Positions 23,584 to 33,929 of a stretch of 64,000 nucleotides of DNA are shown piece by piece. The stretch is from contig JBBMNZ010000026.1 in assembly GCA_037954325.1 (NCBI GenBank), forward strand, positions 8,001,501 to 8,065,500, read 5' to 3'. This DNA comes from Fistularia commersonii. Lineage: Eukaryota > Chordata > Actinopteri > Syngnathiformes > Fistulariidae. The position numbers and the translations under genes were made by a program. The notes below the pieces were generated by a model. It was not told the origin of the DNA. It was given only the letters and a program-made list of their open reading frames with translations, and made no database searches. How positions within the stretch are numbered: position 1 is the first letter of the stretch; every line of letters begins with the position of its first letter.

Positions 23584-24711
23584 AAAGGAGTAGGAGGATC
23601 AACCAGACCTCCTTTGTGGATGTTACCGTGATTGGTGTCACCAGTATGACCCCAAGCTCCACTCCCTCTGTTCCCTTCCTGGAAGGAACCACAACAACCG
23701 AGTTGGATGCAGAAATTGAAACTCATTCAAATTCTCCATCTATGTTTTCTACAAGTATGGCTCCACCTCGCCCCACCCCGGTAGGACAAGAGGAGGAGTT
23801 ATTTACCACAATTGCGCCCACGATAAAAGAGGATCAAGAAGACTTTGAAGATGTATTGACAGTGACACTAGACTTTGACATTGATGATTTAGCAAAATAT
23901 GAGGAACCCGGTCCGCACCGGGGGGACATTTTCTCAGAGACCCAAACAATAACTGAAAGCACAGCATCAACATCTGATCCATCGGAGGAGCCGGATGATC
24001 ACTCAGTTATTGAGATTAGTACAATACAACCTGATGTCCCCATCTTGGTTGAGTCTCTTGGCACGGATCCCATGTTTGCCAAGGGCCAGACAGAGGAGAC
24101 TGTTTTAGAATCTGGGATGATGAATGCAACGAAAGGATCAGTTGAGCGGGCCAGTGAGGATGATTTCAACTCCCTAGAATCAACACTCTCCCCTTCTATG
24201 ACCGATTTAACAACAGCATTCTCAAATTATGAAGCTGGTGTGGATGACATTGTGACAGAATATGCTGAAGAGGCTTTATCACATGTGCAGTCAATGCCAC
24301 CGGACCACCCATCAGACACTGATATTACTACAGCAACAGAAATCCCTGACATCAGCCAACCCCCAGAAACTACCAGCACTGCAAGCAAAACCACAGCTAC
24401 CACGCAGGATGCCCCTGTTGCTGACTACAAGCAAGGGAGCACATCAGCAACTGTGACGGGTGCTCCAATTCTCATTGACATCGGGGCGCCAGCTGAAGAT
24501 GTGACAGTCCACGTTTTTGATCAGTCCCCTAGTCAGGTGGCAGAGCAGGGTAATGACTTACAAACGGAGGATGGCACAGATACAGACATTGGCACAGAGT
24601 TTTTCACATTGACTCCAGCAATATCAGCTGTGGCTATCACGACCACCACCACCACCACCACCACCACCACCGCCAGAGGAACAGTTGCTGCAGATGAACA
24701 GAGACCATCTG
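23584..24711 (+). CDS. vcan: Versican exon 7: GAG-alpha domain
   Basis: One 1128-bp exon, phase 1 at both ends, coding 376 residues of acidic, Ser/Thr/Pro-rich, cysteine-free sequence. That is the expected nature and position of the GAG-alpha attachment domain, present in V0 and V2 isoforms. It is much shorter than the human exon (close to 3 kb). The best chondroitin sulfate attachment candidate is the Ser-Gly in EETVLESG, with acidic residues just upstream; a second Ser-Gly (RPSG) at the 3' end lacks acidic context. N-glycosylation sequons occur at NQT near the start and at NAT after the ESG site. A run of 12 Thr codons (mostly ACC) near 24640-24674 is a coding microsatellite. Primary-sequence homology to the mammalian exon is not visible by eye, as is usual for this fast-evolving domain. 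Splice sites and phase carry the call. Confidence 0.9.
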
Positions 24712-25044
24712 GTAAGATGTAACCAAAAACATAAACCTGACTGGATTGTCAGTGCTTTTTTCTATACAGTTTGCAATGATTCTAATCTAAATGCAATGTT
24801 GTGGAAATATTATGTATGCCCATCAGAAAAAAACAAACAAAAAGGGTCCCCTTTTAATCATATAATAACGCAGGCCGATTTGATCATTCCGACTAATCTC
24901 CCTTTATTCTGTTTTTCTAAAATGGTCTGGCAGGGACAATGGAAGTTGGTTGCAGGGCTTCTGTTGACTATCATAATTATTTTGCTGTATCTAGTTTTGT
25001 TCACACATGAAACCCAGGGAAATTTTGATTCTTAAGGGGTTTGT

Positions 25045-25285
25045 GAAAGGCAACGGCTTCGGACCGGGCCTCTCAGTGTGAAAGTTGCATGTTCTTTGTG
25101 TCAGTGCAGTTTTCCTTCGGTTCTCTGGTTTCTTCCCACAGTCAAAAGACATAGTGAAGGTTAATTAGACCTTGTGGCCCTGTGATTCACTGGCAACCCG
25201 TCCAAGGTGAACCCCACCTCTCGCCCAATGACAGCTGGGAGAGCCTCCAGCCCCCCTGCAACTGTGATTTTAGATTATGACTTGC
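25045..25285 (+). repeat. Teleost interspersed repeat (SINE or LINE-tail type)
   Basis: The stretch containing GGTTTCTTCCCACAGTC-AAAGACAT...GGTTAATTAGAC...CTGGCAACCCGTCCAAGGTG and CTCGCCCAATGACAGCTGGG resembles a very common fish retroposed repeat. A second, inverted copy lies at 33.2-33.5 kb and shares the same blocks. It is diverged and 5'-truncated or internally deleted. I cannot name the family with certainty. Confidence 0.6.
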
Positions 25286-26178
25286 ATTCCAAAGGCACCC
25301 AGAAGTTATTAAACTCAATGAGTTACTTTTCCATATTTCTCCAATGATTATTAGAATCCACACATAATGCCAGAGCAATGTCAATAGGAATATTTGCAAA
25401 AGTTGTGGTGTGTTTTCTTTTATAAATTCGGTTTTCTTCCCCAAGGATTAAAAAAAGTCCTTGTGTTTTGTTTTCTGATTCTATTGCTTATCTTTGTGGT
25501 TTCTCAGTGTAGACTGCTTCTGGAAGACTGTTTAACCGCAGTACTCTCTCAGTTGGTACATCTGTGAAACCTTTCTTTCATATAGTAAAAAAGACAAAGG
25601 AGAAGGTTATAATGTCCCCGGGCAAAAGTGAGCAAATATATATTTCCTATGTATGTTTATTGGAGAAACATGGCAATACACAAAATGTGTTTGGCTCTGG
25701 ATTTACGAGACAACTGAACATCTCATTTACAAATAGAAGCTAACCCACTTGCTTTTTATTCGGTTATTTATCTCATTCGACTAAAATGTAATGAAACTTG
25801 TTCCCTGCCTCATCGAAGAAAGGTCATGTTATAAGACAGGGATCTGACTATCAGAATGTCTACAGGTCAGTGGGCAGCCTGTGGAATTTTTTTTTTGTTG
25901 AAAAGAAGGTATTCCTTCTGTTTTCCTGGTTACACACGTTTTTAACTTCTGGGATGTTTAATGGAACATATCAGAGCTTTTGTATATGCCCTGTGTTCAG
26001 TTTAATTGCCAGGAGAACACATTGCAGGGCTTGGTGTGTGCATGTAGTCTATACAAAGACAGTTCAAAAACAAGAAACGCCTACTTGACAGTCACTTCCT
26101 GTATCCTTGTCATACAGACTTTGCTGTCACACTGGCAGCTCCGCAGGCTCCTTACTCCAGAGGGAGTTTGGAATATAG

Positions 26179-26428
26179 TGTAATGTCCGAGCAGACATGC
26201 CCAATGATGACAAACTGCTGGTTAACAAACCTTACTTTTATTTGAACAATTATGAACAATTATGCCACACTTAAGCAACAGTGGCTAAAATAACCTTCTG
26301 CGCCTCTCGCATTCACCCTCACTCACACACCTCGCCCTTGCTCTCTCTCATCCCAAAATACATTCACAGCCAGTAGGAAATCACAGAACTCTGAACATTC
26401 CTCTAAACAGTACCGCATGGTCGCTACA
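26179..26428 (-). repeat. LTR-like block (3' side of the retroelement)
   Basis: 250 bp bounded by TGTA...TACA. On the minus strand it starts TGTAGCGACC and contains an AATAAA-type motif about two thirds in, as LTRs often do. It sits downstream (in element orientation) of the integrase remnant. No clear target site duplication is found. Confidence 0.5.
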
Positions 26429-26889
26429 CTGCCCTCCCCAAAGACCCTCACCCTTTAAATGGGCTGGAGGCCTTCTCTGTCTTCGTGGTCGCCTTGGAGT
26501 GAACAAGAGTGGCTGTATCTGCAGTCTCAGAACTGCCTGCTGACAAGCAGGGGGTCAGCTTTGGGATGATGAAGTTAGGGGGTTGCTAGGGGGGACGGTC
26601 CCTGAACCTGGGGGTGTGGTTGCTTTACTTTTCCGGGCAGCCATTAAAGGTCCAGGGTTCTGATGTGAATGTGCGTCACCTCTGTATGGGGCCAACCTAT
26701 CCCTGTGGAGAACCTTCCTTCTTCCCCAAGGAGTCAGTTAAACCCTATAAACCACCTCCGTCAGCCTCTCCAATACCTCACAAGGCCCCACCCACTAACT
26801 TTCCAGCTTAGGGCTTTGCCCTTCTTCCCCTTCAGACTGTATACCCACACCAGGTCCCAGCCATAATATCCCTTCCCCTGGCCATCATG

Positions 26890-27620
26890 TCATAATTTCT
26901 TTTCGGCCTCAAGCCCACTGTCTTGCAGCTGGTCATGAGCAAAGGCATGAGCAGACTCAATTTGATCTTGGAGCCTTCCAGCAAATTCGGGTCCTGGTGG
27001 CACCACCGTTGTGTCCAGGGGTCTGCCGAACACCATTTCCGCTGGTGCCTGCAGCTCCAGCCCCATCATGAGCACGGCAGGTGTGCATGAAGTGGATTCC
27101 TGTACAGCTGACCTGAAGGCCAGTAAAATGAGGGTGAGGTGCATGTCCCAGTTACGCTGATGTTCCGCAGTGAGGATGGCCACTTATTTTGCCAGGGTTC
27201 TGTTGAATTTTTGGACGAGCCCGTCACTCTGAGGATGAGAAGGAGTAGTTTTAGTCTTGCACATCCCCAGACATTCACACATGGCAGAAAACACTTGACT
27301 TGAGGTTTCTTCCTTGGTCACTGTGGATGACCTCCGGTGCGCCAAACTTTGGGAAACATGCCCTCCATGAGAGCATCTGCAACAGTCCCTGCCCCTGGTC
27401 TGGTATGTTATATGCCTCTGGCTATTTTGTAAAATAGTCCATAGGTGCCAGATCATAACAGTTGCCAATGTCTGTGTGAGGAAATGGACCCACTATGTCC
27501 ACTGCCACCCTCACCACTTGGGCCCCGACTGCCAGTTGTGAGTCGGGGGTGGGGGTCCTCTCAGATGTGCCCAGGTCTAACATTAGACGAGGCACGATGG
27601 TACACAGGGACCAGGGTCTG
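26890..27620 (-). pseudogene. Broken integrase (pol) fragment of a Gypsy-type element
   Basis: Minus-strand frames, interrupted by shifts, show integrase-core hallmarks: a VAVDIVGPFP-type segment with an aspartate, a LGMCKTKTTPSHPQSDG segment followed by a NRTLA segment, and a LILLAFRSAVQESTSCTPA segment. These are typical of Ty3/Gypsy integrases in fish genomes. At least two frame changes separate the pieces (breaks near 27184 and between about 27300 and 27400), so no functional protein can be made. Confidence 0.82.
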
Positions 27621-28349
27621 CGTTGCCCCTAGGGTGTTTCCCAGACTGCTGATTGGATCCCGTCCCATTATACCTCACCACTGTATGTGGGTGGATCCTA
27701 TGCATTCGTTGATGAAGCAATAGAAGATATTTAGGCTTAAATCAGCATTTAAGTCAGCAGTCAAAATAAAGTGTAGAGGTCTGGGGATGATCTTCTATTC
27801 CCTGAGAAGCAACAGTGTGTCAGTTCACAAAGTCTGACTGGCTATGTTTCCCTGACCCAGTGTTTTTATAATACAAAGAATCAACTGTGCAGTTGTAGGG
27901 GTCTTCTCATTGGCCATTGACAGTTATTATGATCTACTCCCAGGATGTGGCTTCCGGAGATATGCCCGTCTGATTCCTGATGTCTTTTTGGTTCCTCAGA
28001 ATGGTGGGCTGCAACTTGTAGTTCATTATGTTCACAGCTCTCACCTCTATAAACAACCCTCAGAACTTGCTTGTTTGTCTTTGTTTATCATTTATGTAAT
28101 TGTTATCCATTTCTCTACAATCACATTCTTTACATGAGGCCCTCTATTGTGGTCAAGTATGACACTTTCTGATGTGCAATGCACATTCTTTTATCTGTAC
28201 TTCTCCATCCTGAGCTGCCCGTGTACATAATATTGCTATGGTTGAAGACATCTTGGTCTGCTGATGTGCTACTGCTCTCATGACATCTTGATGTAGTTAA
28301 TAAGGCTTTAGTGGTTTGGCTTAATGAATATTATTGTAATAATTTGTTA
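27621..28349. other. Unassigned stretch inside the retroelement remnant
   Basis: Replaces the expected protease and reverse-transcriptase region. It has no recognisable coding content and its base composition is more AT-rich than the flanking gag and integrase remnants, suggesting a later insertion or replacement by host DNA. Confidence 0.4.
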
Positions 28350-29360
28350 ATGACTAATAGCGTGTTGAAAAGGATTGAGCATGAATGTAAAGCTGTACAA
28401 CGTCTGTCAGCCTGGGGCATTGTATGCTGATGTGGCGGGGCTGGCCATTCACCCAATGCACAGGAGGGCGCTGGCGAGGGGGGTTGCTGCTGCGGAGTGG
28501 TTGCAGTGATACTACATGGATCAGTTCCACCAATCCACCCATCCATTCCTGCTTCTTCTGGTCTGGGTCCACCTGTCCTGAAGCTCTCACAACAGGGCCA
28601 GCTCTGACATGGTCATTCTGAGCAGACCTCCGGCCTCCCTCTCCCAGGCCAGTGCCTCCCATAGAGTCAGGGGGTGTGCTAGCTGCGTCTGTATGCACAA
28701 CGCCCTGGGAGTTAAGGCATGGATAAACTGCACCTCAGCAGGTATGTGGGTATGCTCTCCCCGCCAGAGTCTCTAAGTCATTTGCTAACACATAGTAGTT
28801 CCCCGGGCTTTCTCTTCCAATTCCATAGCTCTGAGAACAGAACACCAGGTTGATTGCACTGTCCAAAACATCCGTCGAGCACCAACTATGGCCCAATAGT
28901 TGTCTCTTTTAGATGGGCTCAGCAGTAGCGAGCATGTTGACACTTCCTCAGTGAGACACAGGGCAAGCTGGAGTACCTAACTGTCCACCAACTAGCCTGC
29001 ACCCCGTGCCAGCAGTTAAAACTGGGTATGGAAGGCCTCCCAGTTGGTCTTACTGGAGTATTTCAGCATTTTGATATGCCGTTGACTACAGTGAGTGTTG
29101 CCATCTTTGCACTCATTAACCCTAACCCTGCGTTGCCTGTGGCGGCCATTTTCCAAGCGGTGCTCTTCGCTGCACTGGGTGAGCCAAAACCAGCGTCAGC
29201 AGCTAGCTTCTTGACTGTGTCTCAGGCAAACACTATGCTCTGCATCACGGTCAGACTCCTCTTCACGCCCCAATGTACCCACAGAAACGTCCGTCGCCTC
29301 TTCCTTGACTGTCAGATGGGGGTCTGTCTTGTCTTGCCGTGTCGTTATCCTTCTGGCTGA
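28350..29360 (-). pseudogene. Degenerate gag-like fragment
   Basis: Minus-strand sequence, broken into several frames. One 114-codon frame ends with a remnant of a nucleocapsid CCHC zinc knuckle (WVNGQPRHISIQCPR): the His and last Cys are kept, while the first two Cys are lost. Proline- and arginine-rich sequence precedes it. Position 5' of the integrase fragment supports gag. Confidence 0.5.
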
Positions 29361-29466
29361 AGAAGAGTAGTGTAGGGTTGCTACAATAGTTTTAGTGATT
29401 TGTTGCACCCAAGAGTCTTTGATATTGACCGTGAAATAAAAAGAAAAATGTTGACAAGCTTCGTAT

Positions 29467-29697
29467 TGTAGCGTTTTCAGTCAGCGAAACACTCGGTTGG
29501 TGGTAATAGTGAGCAATAGCTGTTGTTGGCCACAGCTACGCTAGACAAGCCTGCATAACTAACTGTTCCCGCTCAATTCCAGGTAAACCCCCCAGAATTC
29601 ATTGCCCCCCAAACCACATCTACATCATTCCCAGCAACCCCAAAATCACACAGAAAACAAGCATCAGCATAAACACCAACATTTGTGACTTGCTACA
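29467..29697 (-). repeat. LTR-like block (5' side of the retroelement)
   Basis: 231 bp with TGTAGC...GCTACA inverted ends. Only patches resemble the block at 26179-26428, and no primer-binding site is evident, so the pairing of the two as LTRs of one insertion is tentative. Confidence 0.35.
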
Positions 29698-31567
29698 ATA
29701 TTTTCCAAATATTCTAAAATTATCATTGGATTCATGCTGTCTTTTTTTTTTTGCGTTTAATGGTTTGTATTTAAGTGAAATGATATGGAGGTACAGTATC
29801 TCTGACGGAGTTATGAGTAGTCAATATCCAAAATCAGAACCTTGATCAGCAGTTTACTGTTGTGAATGGTGCCCTGTGTGAGGGGAACTCAAATGCAAAT
29901 TTTGATAACAGTAAATTAGCCATGATCATTAACAATTTTACATAATGTTTTGCTTAAAAAACATTGGATATATCTGTATATCTTGGACAGGGATAGCATA
30001 GCATAAAAGCTAGTGGGCAGTGTTCTTGTGGTGCACTGTTCACAATGTCTTTGGGTTAAAAACTGTTTATTTGTTTTCTTCTGTCTGCTTTGGTGGACCT
30101 ATCGCAGTATGCTAAATGAAAAAAATCATATACGATACAGGTACAGAACAGGATTTTTTTTTGTAAATAAGTACATGCAGAAAAGTCCTCGATGGAAGGG
30201 GATGTATACAAGTAACTGTGGATACTCTTCTGATAATATAAGCAACTACAAGGCTGTCTTGTCAGCAGCAGAGATATTACTATACCACACCTGGATCCTG
30301 GAGTAGGAGTACACAAACAGCTATTGTTATAGGTTGATTTTCTGAGTGAGCAGAGCCTCTATTGTACTGTCTTGGGGGATAAATGATGCACCCCCAGAGA
30401 GAACATGGGATGTAAATGCATTTGGAGTCACAGTTGTTCATGTGCTATACATTGAAATCCTACATATGTACAATATCTTTCAACTGTAATAATCTGAGAC
30501 TGGAGGATATTTTTCTTCCCGCTGATCAGAAAAGATGTTGAATATTATCTCCCCTGTATATTCCTCCACTAAGTTTTTGACTGAGGCTTCTTGGACACAT
30601 ATACTTACTTATACATAAACCAATAACCTGCTCAGAGGTTGAGATAAAGAATTATTGTTATTGGATCATGAGAGAAGTCTTTGCAAACTTTATACTGTCT
30701 CATATATTTAATCACTGCCTTTTGTTTTAAAGCACCTGTCATGTATTTCCTGAGGCAGGAATATGATCAATATGCCCTTCGTGCACTTCTAATTCAAACT
30801 AGTATGCATTTTGTAGTATTCTTGTGATCTTACAAGTACGTTCAAGCTTCCTAGGAGCTAGCAAGCAATGACATCTGCTTGTTGGCAGTCTACCTGAGTA
30901 ATCACAGATGCCCTGTCATATGTTTATAATGGATACATCACAGGGGCTGATGTCATCGCTAACACAAAGTCTCCCCTCTCTGTCAGGACAGCTGGCTCTA
31001 AGCAAAGAAAGCGATTATAGCCACTTCTGCTGCAGAATCACGTGATAGGGCTCAGCTGAGAAACTTCCAGGGCTCTTTTGCTCTCCTAAAATGCGTGAGA
31101 AAATCCTTTGGAAATTGTTTTGGCAAGGCGTTTTTGCTGTTCAGCTGTATGTTGCAAAAGTAATATTTTACATTCCACTGTCCAACTTGTTAGAGGGCTA
31201 TATCTTGAATCATTCATGGGCTTTACAATTATTTATTTCTCATTGAACTGACAGCAATACATTGATTATATAGAATGTACAGAATGTATAGAATGATGAA
31301 CCCTGTCAGGTCTGTTGTTTTGTGTGACGCAGTCTGTAATCTGGTTGCTGGTTGACACATTTGAAGTTTAATATTGCACACAGTGAAAGTTAGTTAACTG
31401 GGTAAGTGACTGTCTTGGCTGAGAACAGAGACAGTACAACACCTGTATAGGATATTTTGTTTTGCAGATGCAGGAGCAGGTTTTTCATACACTGTATACT
31501 TCTATGTTGCATGCTTATTTTAACGTTAATGTATGATTTTTATGTTTTTTTTAAATTAACAGACAAG

Positions 31568-32411
31568 TACCGTAATTTCTGGACTATTACCGCAATTTTT
31601 TTTCACACGCTTTGAATAGGCTTAAAGAATGATATAGCTAATTTATGGATTTTTACAGGATAACAAGCTTCATGCCACCAAAATACTTAGCCTTGATATA
31701 TCGGACCAATGAAATTGCACATAGCACAGCAGAACACACGCGTGTGGTTTATACAAGTGACATTGAGAGCGACAACGACAGAGAGACTAAGGAATTGTGT
31801 GTTCGAGGAATTCTGAAGCTGTTTACCGTAATTTCCGGACGATAAACCGCTACATTTTTCACTTAAAGAACGATGCGGCTAATATATGCTTTTTTTTTGG
31901 GGGGGGGGGGGGGGGTGTAACGATTTTCACGCCGCTAAAACATTTTTCCTCGTCACATCAGACCGATGAAATGACCAGGAAATTCTGGGAATTTCCAAAG
32001 AAGACGACTTACACGGTTATAGTGCGCAGGAGGAAGCCTAAGATCGCGATCGGCCAGCCGGTGCGGCTTATATTGAGGTGCGCTTAATAGTCCGGAAATT
32101 ACGGTAATTCCAACACTGAAGAAGATGACTAAAGTCGTTTGAGTGTGGAAGATATAGACGAAGATAGGGATCAAACACTTTTCCTGGTAGGCTATTTTAT
32201 TTTTTATTTTTCTAACCAGGCATGTTACAGGGACTGTTTGGAAAAAAAAAAACATTTCCAGTACATATTTAATTAAAAGTTTGAACATTTCTTTCTGTGT
32301 AACATCTTTCTGTATATCATATCACAAACGATGATATCTCAATATCTCATGCTACAAATGGACACTTGTGGCTTATAGACAAGTGGGCTCAATAGTCTGA
32401 AAATTATGGTA
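31568..32411. mobile_element. MITE-like DNA transposon (outer, host of a nested copy)
   Basis: The left terminus TACCGTAATTTCTGGAC is matched at the right end by GTCTGAAAATTATGGTA (imperfect inverted repeat, TA at both edges). The interior shares AAAGAATGATATAGCTAA-type subterminal sequence with related copies. It is interrupted by a younger element of the same family. Confidence 0.68.
31824..32106. mobile_element. MITE-like DNA transposon (inner, younger)
   Basis: 283 bp bounded by perfect 17-bp inverted repeats, TACCGTAATTTCCGGAC and GTCCGGAAATTACGGTA, with TA at each edge. Subterminal GCGGCTTATATTGAGGTGCG is typical of the family seen at 1.8-2.4 kb. A 17-bp poly-G run (31899-31915) lies inside. 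It has no coding capacity. Confidence 0.82.
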
Positions 32412-32599
32412 CCAAAACTAAACAAAATAAAAAGCCAAAATGACCCTAGTGATTAAGCTGATATCATTATTTGCCACATTCTGCCTTCGACACCACTGAA
32501 AGTAATTGCAGTGGTTAAACGTCTGTGTTTTGATTTGCCTTTTTTAAGATGTTTTTTGAAGTTGTTTTTTTAAGATGTTTTTTTTAAGATGTTTAGCCG

Positions 32600-32636
32600 A
32601 GAAAGAGAGCGCGAGAGAGAGAGTGAGAGTGAGAGA

Positions 32637-32682
<46 letters not shown>

Positions 32683-32734
32683 GTATGTGTGTGAATGTAT
32701 GTGTGAGTGTGTTTGAATGTGTGCGTGCGCGTGT

Positions 32735-32782
<48 letters not shown>
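32600..32782. repeat. Compound (GA)n / (GT)n microsatellite
   Basis: GA-rich tract to about 32679 passing into a GT tract ending near 32782. Open frames on both strands through it are repeat artefacts. Confidence 0.95.
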
Positions 32783-32783
<1 letters not shown>

Positions 32784-33233
32784 TGAGTTGCGGTCAGGTG
32801 GATCCATTGGTGGTGTTCCCAGGCTAAGTCATGACTTTAAACAGGTGTCATCCCAGTAGAGCAGAGAAGCTGCAGGTGTTGTTGGCTGTAGCTAGTAATC
32901 TTCATGAATCACTATTCGTGGAAGAACAGTGGTAGAGTGGAGAGAAAGTGGAAAACAGAGGACACAGAGAGGTTGTGTCATGACTGTGTGAAATTTCAAG
33001 ATCTTTCTGTTTCTAAATTTTATGCCTCTTTACTTGTACAAACTTTACATAAAATAACCCTTTCCACCTGAGCCATACTGTCTTTTTTATTGTAAAATGA
33101 CTGGTTTGGATATTATTGTAGGAAGGATAAATACAAGAATCAGAGAAGGCAGACAATTGCAGCAATAGAGTGCAGTGTGTTAAGCCAGGCAGCATTATAA
33201 AGTAACTCTTTTCTGGCTGAATACTGAGCCTTT

Positions 33234-33495
33234 ATCAACAGTCATTGGGAGAGAGGTGGGGTTAACCCTTGACTGTACGCCGATGGATCACATGGCTACA
33301 TACAAAAACATGCAACCTTTCACACTCCCACTTACATGCCTGGGCAATTAAGGAATTAAGAGTCTTCAATTAGCCTGCTGCATGTTTACTGACTTGTGCG
33401 AGGAAACCCGAGAAACCTGAGAAAACAAACTCAAACTATGCAATCTCTACACAGACAGGTCCCAGTCGACCCTGAACCAGAAACCGTCTTGTTAG
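33234..33495 (-). repeat. Teleost interspersed repeat, second copy in reverse orientation
   Basis: On the minus strand it carries the same blocks as the copy at 25045-25285, here with the middle part (CACTCCCACTTACATGCCTG on the + strand) preserved. It lies about 430 bp before the exon 8 acceptor. Diverged. Confidence 0.6.
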
Positions 33496-33929
33496 CCTGA
33501 AATCATTATCACTTCATCAGATTATCATTCTCTAAATATATAGAATTTTACACACTGGCAAGTCATTAGCATTTTCATATTCTCATATTAGTCTCTTTTT
33601 CTCATTTTCATATTAGCAAGCACAATTTGTTAATTAATACAATTATTAATGATAAAATTATTGGGAATTATTGGGAATTATTATTTCCTGTTAAATTAAT
33701 GGAAAAGTTAATATCACCTGAAGCTGTAAACAAGCAAGTCTTTTTTTCCACATTGTGAAATATTTTGTTGCCACTAACAAAAAACAGAATGTGAAATGTG
33801 GGGAAACAGTATCCCACCTCTCCAAAGAGTAGTAATGAAAATTCAGAGCAACCCCTTACTTTTGTTGTCACATAAAGAATTTTAATTCTGTTACTTTAAA
33901 ATTAATTTTCTTTTATCTGTTTTTCGCAG

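Larger units (their letters stand above)
26179..29697 (-). mobile_element. Decayed Gypsy-type LTR retroelement remnant, minus strand
   Basis: On the minus strand the order is an LTR-like block (29467-29697), gag-like remnant (about 28350-29360), an unassigned stretch, integrase remnant (about 26890-27620), and an LTR-like block (26179-26428). That is the expected 5'-to-3' order for a Ty3/Gypsy element. Protease, reverse transcriptase and RNase H are missing or unrecognisable. Both terminal blocks begin TGTA and end TACA but their interiors do not obviously match, so two related insertions or recombination are possible. Multiple frame breaks show it is dead. Confidence 0.7.
24712..33929 (+). 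other. vcan: vcan intron 7 (9.2 kb), repeat-rich
   Basis: Separates the two GAG exons (donor GTAAGA, acceptor CTGTTTTTCGCAG). It is populated by a decayed Gypsy-type retroelement, nested MITE-like transposons, two copies of a fish interspersed repeat in opposite orientations, and a GA/GT microsatellite, each listed separately. Between them (25.3-26.2, 29.7-31.5 and 33.5-33.9 kb) I see nothing recognisable. Confidence 0.88.

Noticed and set aside
24685..25035. Open frame after exon 7 ending in a hydrophobic, membrane-like segment
   Set aside because: It begins inside exon 7 in another frame and crosses the GTAAGA donor; the hydrophobic stretch comes from T-rich intron sequence.
26614..26866. 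Two overlapping + strand open frames (65 codons each) near the retroelement
   Set aside because: They lie antisense to the 3' region of the Gypsy-type remnant, overlap each other in two frames and show no domain.
32544..32807. His-Thr-rich and Arg-Glu-rich open frames
   Set aside because: Translation of the GA/GT microsatellite.
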